Made by a program: the position numbers and the translations under genes. Positions 60,272-64,000 of a stretch of DNA of 64,000 nt are shown piece by piece. Below the pieces are notes generated by a model, which was given only the letters and a program-made list of their open reading frames with translations, was not told where the DNA came from and searched no databases. Source of the stretch: an uncultured Deferribacteraceae bacterium (GTDB lineage Bacteria; Chrysiogenota; Deferribacteres; CAMZNJ01); contig CAMZNS010000026.1 in the NCBI GenBank assembly GCA_947313855.1, positions 13,124 through 77,123 on the forward strand, in the 5' to 3' direction. Positions within the stretch are counted from its first letter, which is position 1. The number at the start of each line of letters is the position of its first letter.

Positions 60272-61627
60272 ATGTTTACTATAGGTATTATCGGACGCCC
60301 AAACGTGGGGAAATCCACACTATTCAACAGGCTCGCTGGAAGACGAATAGCCATCGTGGAGGACAGACCGGGGGTAACCCGTGACAACATCGAATTCACA
60401 TCCACATGGCTAGGACGAACATTCCGTGTCATCGACACAGCAGGATTCGATCTGGGCGACACCGTCATTCGAGAAGAAACACGCAAACAGTTCGCAAACG
60501 CTATCCTAGAAGCCGACTTCATCATCGTCCTAGTGGATGCCATCGAAGGGTTGCACCCCCTAGATGAAATCGTTGTCAGGGAGTTACGCACCCAAGGGCG
60601 TGAGTTCATGCTGGTGGTCAACAAGGTGGACAACCAACAGCGTGAAAATGATGCTGTGGAATTCTACACCCTAGGTGTTGACGAATACACAACCATATCA
60701 GCGTCACATGGTCGCAATATCGACGAAATGCTGGACAAAATACTCCCCCTCATCGACGACTACAACAACAAATCATCGGCTGTTGAGGAAGACTTACGCT
60801 CGTTCCTCGACAACGACTCCATCAAAATAGCCATCGTAGGGAAACCCAATGTTGGCAAATCGTCACTGTTTAACGCTTGGCTCAATCAGGATCGATCCAT
60901 TGTCACCCCCCAAGCTGGGACTACTCGCGATGCTGTGTTTACAGCGTTTAACGTGAACAACACCGAGTACACCCTCATCGATACCGCCGGTATTCGTAAA
61001 AAATCGGTAATGTTTCGCGATGCTGTGGACAGGTTCAGTTACTACCGTAGCATGGACGCCATGGAGCTTGCAGACATTGCCATCTGCGTAATTGATGGCT
61101 CCGAAGGACTCACATCGCGGGATATCAAAATTATTGCAGACGCGTGGGAAGCGGGTCGACCTGTGGTTATCGTGGTCAATAAATGGGACCTCACAAAGGG
61201 TGAAAAAGATGCTCGCAAAGAGCTGGTTGAAGATATTCGCTACCACCTCAAATTTCTACACAACCCACCCGTAATTTTTACGTCCGCACTAACCAAAAGC
61301 AACATATTCAAGGTGTTCCCCGAAATCAACAAATTACACAAAATCTACACCAAACGTATCGAAACCAACAAAGTTAACGAGCTGCTGGAACACGCACTAA
61401 TGAAACATCAGCCACCCATACTAAACAACAACCGACGCCTAAAATTCTACTACGTGACGCAAGTGGCATCCAAACCACCAACTTTTGCTCTGTTCGTCAA
61501 CTTCCCCGAGCTTGTTCACTTTTCGTACCACCGATTCCTCACCAACGAAATACGGGACGCATTCAAGTTTGACGCTGTGCCTATCAGGCTTCTCTTACGC
61601 CAACGTGCAAGCAAAGAGCGTTCGTAG
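60272..61627 (+). CDS. der: Ribosome assembly GTPase Der (EngA)
   Basis: A 451-residue double GTPase needed for 50S assembly. The first G domain has GRPNVGKSTLFN (9-20), DTAGF and NKVD; the second has GKPNVGKSSLFN (about 192), DTAGI and NKWD; a C-terminal KH-like domain ends the protein. All G motifs are complete. It lies downstream of gatB, separated by the repeat, and upstream of uvrD. Confidence 0.97.
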   Translation: MFTIGIIGRPNVGKSTLFNRLAGRRIAIVEDRPGVTRDNIEFTSTWLGRTFRVIDTAGFDLGDTVIREETRKQFANAILEADFIIVLVDAIEGLHPLDEIVVRELRTQGREFMLVVNKVDNQQRENDAVEFYTLGVDEYTTISASHGRNIDEMLDKILPLIDDYNNKSSAVEEDLRSFLDNDSIKIAIVGKPNVGKSSLFNAWLNQDRSIVTPQAGTTRDAVFTAFNVNNTEYTLIDTAGIRKKSVMFRDAVDRFSYYRSMDAMELADIAICVIDGSEGLTSRDIKIIADAWEAGRPVVIVVNKWDLTKGEKDARKELVEDIRYHLKFLHNPPVIFTSALTKSNIFKVFPEINKLHKIYTKRIETNKVNELLEHALMKHQPPILNNNRRLKFYYVTQVASKPPTFALFVNFPELVHFSYHRFLTNEIRDAFKFDAVPIRLLLRQRASKERS

Positions 61628-61741
61628 GGCTGGTAGCGTCGGTACGCAGCTACAGGCACGGTCACGGTTGCGGTCACGGTTGCGGTCACGGTTACGCACG
61701 GACAACACTCACAGTAGGAACCGCGGGGCAGGTATGTAAAT
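61628..61741. repeat. Repeat-containing gap between der and uvrD
   Basis: About five copies of a 12-bp unit CGGTCACGGTTG (about 61,655-61,700), starting 30 bp after the der stop. Confidence 0.85.
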
Positions 61742-64000
61742 ATGGACATGGACAACAACACAGAAGCAAGGTTTATCGACTTCCACACATCCCTCAATCA
61801 AGAGCAACTTGACGCTGTCCAAACCACTGAAGGGGCGGTGTTGGTGCTCGCTGGTGCTGGCACAGGGAAAACTCGCGTCATCACCTACCGCATCGCCTAC
61901 ATGATTCAAGAGGTGGGCATACCATCATTCAACATCATGGCCGTAACGTTTACCAACAAAGCCGCTTTAGAGATGAAGCACCGATTGGTTGAGCTCATGG
62001 GCTACAACGCTGCCGGTGCTGTTTGGGTGGCAACATTCCACTCAGCATGCCTCCACCTGCTCAAAGGGTTGTACGAATCCGTTGGACTTGCACACAACTT
62101 TGCCATTGTTGATCAGGACGACAGATTGTCGTTGGTCAAAGATGCTGTTCAGCAGTGTGGACACTCCATCAAGGATATTCGTCCCAAGGGATTGATGCAC
62201 AAAATATCGTCGTTCAAAAATACCATGGGGTTTGTGAATGGCGAAAAACCAGCGTTTACGCCCGATGAAGTCCACATTTTCGAGACCTACCAAGGGATAC
62301 TCAAACGACAAGAACTTATCGATTTCGACGACATGATGCCCTTGGTTATTCAGGCGTTTCGCAATCCCGAAGTTTTTGATCAGTACAAAGAGGCGTTCCG
62401 TTATATTTTGGTGGATGAGTACCAAGACACCAACACTGTGCAATTCCACCTGCTCGAGCTATTGTCGGCACCGTCAGGCAATATTTGTGTTGTAGGCGAT
62501 GACGACCAATCCATTTACGCCTTCCGTGGTGCCCGTGTTGAGAATATCCTCCATTTCGACTCCATGTTTGACAACACAAAAGTAATCAAGCTTGTACAAA
62601 ACTACCGATCGTGTGCACCCATCCTGAAAGCCGCAAACGCACTCATCAGCAACAATAACAATAGGCGTGGCAAGGAGCTTGTGCCCCACAGAGCGGAGGC
62701 TGGATCGGTGAGTGTAGTGGCACAGATGTCGGACACCTTAGAAGCGGTATTCGTCGCCAATACTGTGGCAGAACTACACGACGATGGGGTGGCATATTCC
62801 GATATGGCTGTGCTTTACCGCACCAACTCTCAGTCCAGAAGCTTCGAACAGGTACTCAGCCGCGAAGGGATACCCTACAAAGTTATCGGTTCCGTAGGGT
62901 TCTACCAACGTCGGGAAATAAAAGACATGTTGGCATACTTACGGTTCGCCGTAAATCCTGTGGACGAAGTATCGTTTGAACGTGCTCTGAAAAGCGTGCC
63001 ACGTGGGGTGGGGAACGTAACAATAGCCAAATTGCGTAACCATGCTCTGCAAGAGGGTGGCACACTAATGGACAGCATTGAACACGCCCTAAACACAGGA
63101 ACTGTAAAATCGAAAGCAGCCGAATCACTCGCCAAATTCATGGAACTCATGAACAGCATCATCTCAAAAGCCAACAAACCTAGCCAAGCGTTACAAATCG
63201 TTGTGGACGAAAGCGGCTACCGACAACATATCCTCAACTTCGCACAAACCACTGAAGAAGCAAACACACGACTCGCAAACCTCGACGAACTCTACAACTC
63301 AGCAATCTCTTTCGAAGAGGAGGAGGAGAACGGCGGACTAGGAGACTTCCTAGCATTCACCGCAATTCAGTCCTCCGCGGACGAAGCAAACAACGATACC
63401 GTATCATTCATGACCATCCACAGTGCCAAAGGGCTAGAGTTTCACACCGTATTCCTCACAGGGCTGGAAACATCACTGTTCCCCCTAAACGACGACGATG
63501 ATCAGGACGAAATCGAAGAGGAACGACGACTCGCATACGTGGGGATTACACGAGCAAAAGACAACCTCTTCCTAACCATGGCAGCTAGCAGGATGCGTCA
63601 CGGACAACGACAAAATACCATGCCCTCAAGGTTTATTCACGAAGCGAACCAAGGGCGTGCTAATGTTGCCGGAGTAGCCTTCAAACACCGCAAAGACTAC
63701 TCCAACCGTAACGCCACCGCAATGGGTCCAAGCAAACCGGAACCGTCACGTAACAAAAGTAGTAGTACCGATGTTAGCAAAAACAATGGGCTCAAAGTTA
63801 ACGACAACGTGAAACACAATGTTTTCGGCGAAGGGAAGATTATTACCCTCAGTGAGGGGATAGCCATGGTGCTGTTTGAACTTTCGGGGCTGAAAAAAGT
63901 TATGGCGAGTTACTTAACGATTGTGATTGCGAGTGCGAGTGCGAGTGTGCCTGTGGTGGCGAGTGGGTCTGGCGATGATGGCGAGTCTGGTCACGATCAC
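61742..64000 (+). CDS. uvrD: UvrD/PcrA-type superfamily 1 DNA helicase (3' end beyond window)
   Basis: The frame from ATG 61742 is open to the window edge (753 codons). It has the Q motif (LNQEQLDAV), Walker A AGAGTGKTR, motif II VDEYQDTN, motif III GDDDQSIYAFRGA, motif IV LVQNYRS, TIHSAKGLEF (motif V) and the ITRAKDNL box (VI). A helicase of this class unwinds DNA in repair and removes RecA. Near codon 690 a Tudor-like C-terminal domain (VKHNVFGEGKI) is recognisable, followed by an Ala-Ser repeat and a Gly/Asp/Ser/His tail still open at the edge. Confidence 0.95.
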   Translation, partial: MDMDNNTEARFIDFHTSLNQEQLDAVQTTEGAVLVLAGAGTGKTRVITYRIAYMIQEVGIPSFNIMAVTFTNKAALEMKHRLVELMGYNAAGAVWVATFHSACLHLLKGLYESVGLAHNFAIVDQDDRLSLVKDAVQQCGHSIKDIRPKGLMHKISSFKNTMGFVNGEKPAFTPDEVHIFETYQGILKRQELIDFDDMMPLVIQAFRNPEVFDQYKEAFRYILVDEYQDTNTVQFHLLELLSAPSGNICVVGDDDQSIYAFRGARVENILHFDSMFDNTKVIKLVQNYRSCAPILKAANALISNNNNRRGKELVPHRAEAGSVSVVAQMSDTLEAVFVANTVAELHDDGVAYSDMAVLYRTNSQSRSFEQVLSREGIPYKVIGSVGFYQRREIKDMLAYLRFAVNPVDEVSFERALKSVPRGVGNVTIAKLRNHALQEGGTLMDSIEHALNTGTVKSKAAESLAKFMELMNSIISKANKPSQALQIVVDESGYRQHILNFAQTTEEANTRLANLDELYNSAISFEEEEENGGLGDFLAFTAIQSSADEANNDTVSFMTIHSAKGLEFHTVFLTGLETSLFPLNDDDDQDEIEEERRLAYVGITRAKDNLFLTMAASRMRHGQRQNTMPSRFIHEANQGRANVAGVAFKHRKDYSNRNATAMGPSKPEPSRNKSSSTDVSKNNGLKVNDNVKHNVFGEGKIITLSEGIAMVLFELSGLKKVMASYLTIVIASASASVPVVASGSGDDGESGHDH

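Overview
The window is chromosomal DNA of a Gram-negative, lipid A-making, flagellated bacterium that respires oxygen through a cbb3-type (high-affinity) oxidase. The evidence is lpxA/lpxD/fabZ/bamA/skp, lapA/lapB-like genes, flhB, a type IV prepilin peptidase and a cbb3 assembly cluster. GatCAB shows that Gln- and/or Asn-tRNA is charged indirectly. The phylum is not certain. The order prfA-prmC-murA-bamA-skp-lpxD-fabZ-lpxA-Gfo/Idh fits a deep Gram-negative lineage (Deferribacterota-like or related), but that is inference. No rRNA, tRNA, insertion sequence, integrase or CRISPR array was found.

Layout. 1-6.2 kb (minus): cbb3 oxidase maturation genes (ccoQ-like, ccoG, a tiny membrane peptide, a SafE-type protein, copper ATPase ccoI, ccoS, and a cut-off membrane protein). 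6.5-8.5 kb (plus): metG. 8.5-21.6 kb (minus): a long run from prfA through prmC, murA, bamA, skp, lpxD, fabZ, lpxA and a Gfo/Idh oxidoreductase to a prepilin peptidase and tyrS; it joins translation termination, peptidoglycan, outer membrane assembly and lipid A. 21.9-25.4 kb (minus): ridA, a dicarboxylate/amino acid symporter, cystathionine beta-lyase and a small GNAT-like protein. 25.8-31.2 kb: a secreted TPR-CHAT protein convergent with a degenerate glucose-type PTS permease. 31.5-34.5 kb (minus): an NlpC/P60 lipoprotein, a HIT protein, lapA and a lapB-like gene. 34.8-38.3 kb (plus): yigZ, recA, dnaA. 38.8-42.3 kb (minus): rplU-rpmA, a TolC-family protein, an M29-like protein. 42.5-49.9 kb: purA (plus), then ftsK, an unknown polytopic membrane protein, RNase J and ispF (minus). 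50.1-54.1 kb (plus): flhB, a secreted TPR protein, an XRE/S24-like regulator. 54.4-64 kb: mnmG (minus), then gatC-gatA-gatB-der-uvrD (plus; uvrD is cut by the window end).

The most unusual property is pervasive tandem repetition. Nearly every junction between genes carries a short-unit array, and several arrays are serial copies of the neighbouring gene's own 3' end, stop codon included. Within genes, arrays have units that are multiples of three and lie in linkers and tails of housekeeping proteins (CcoI, MetG, LpxD, PrmC, LapA, DnaA, RecA, FtsK, UvrD). A second theme is familiar protein families that have lost catalytic residues: a PTS permease whose IIB cysteine is Phe, a CHAT domain whose His is Asn, an S24-like regulator without its Ser, and an M29-like protein without visible metal ligands.
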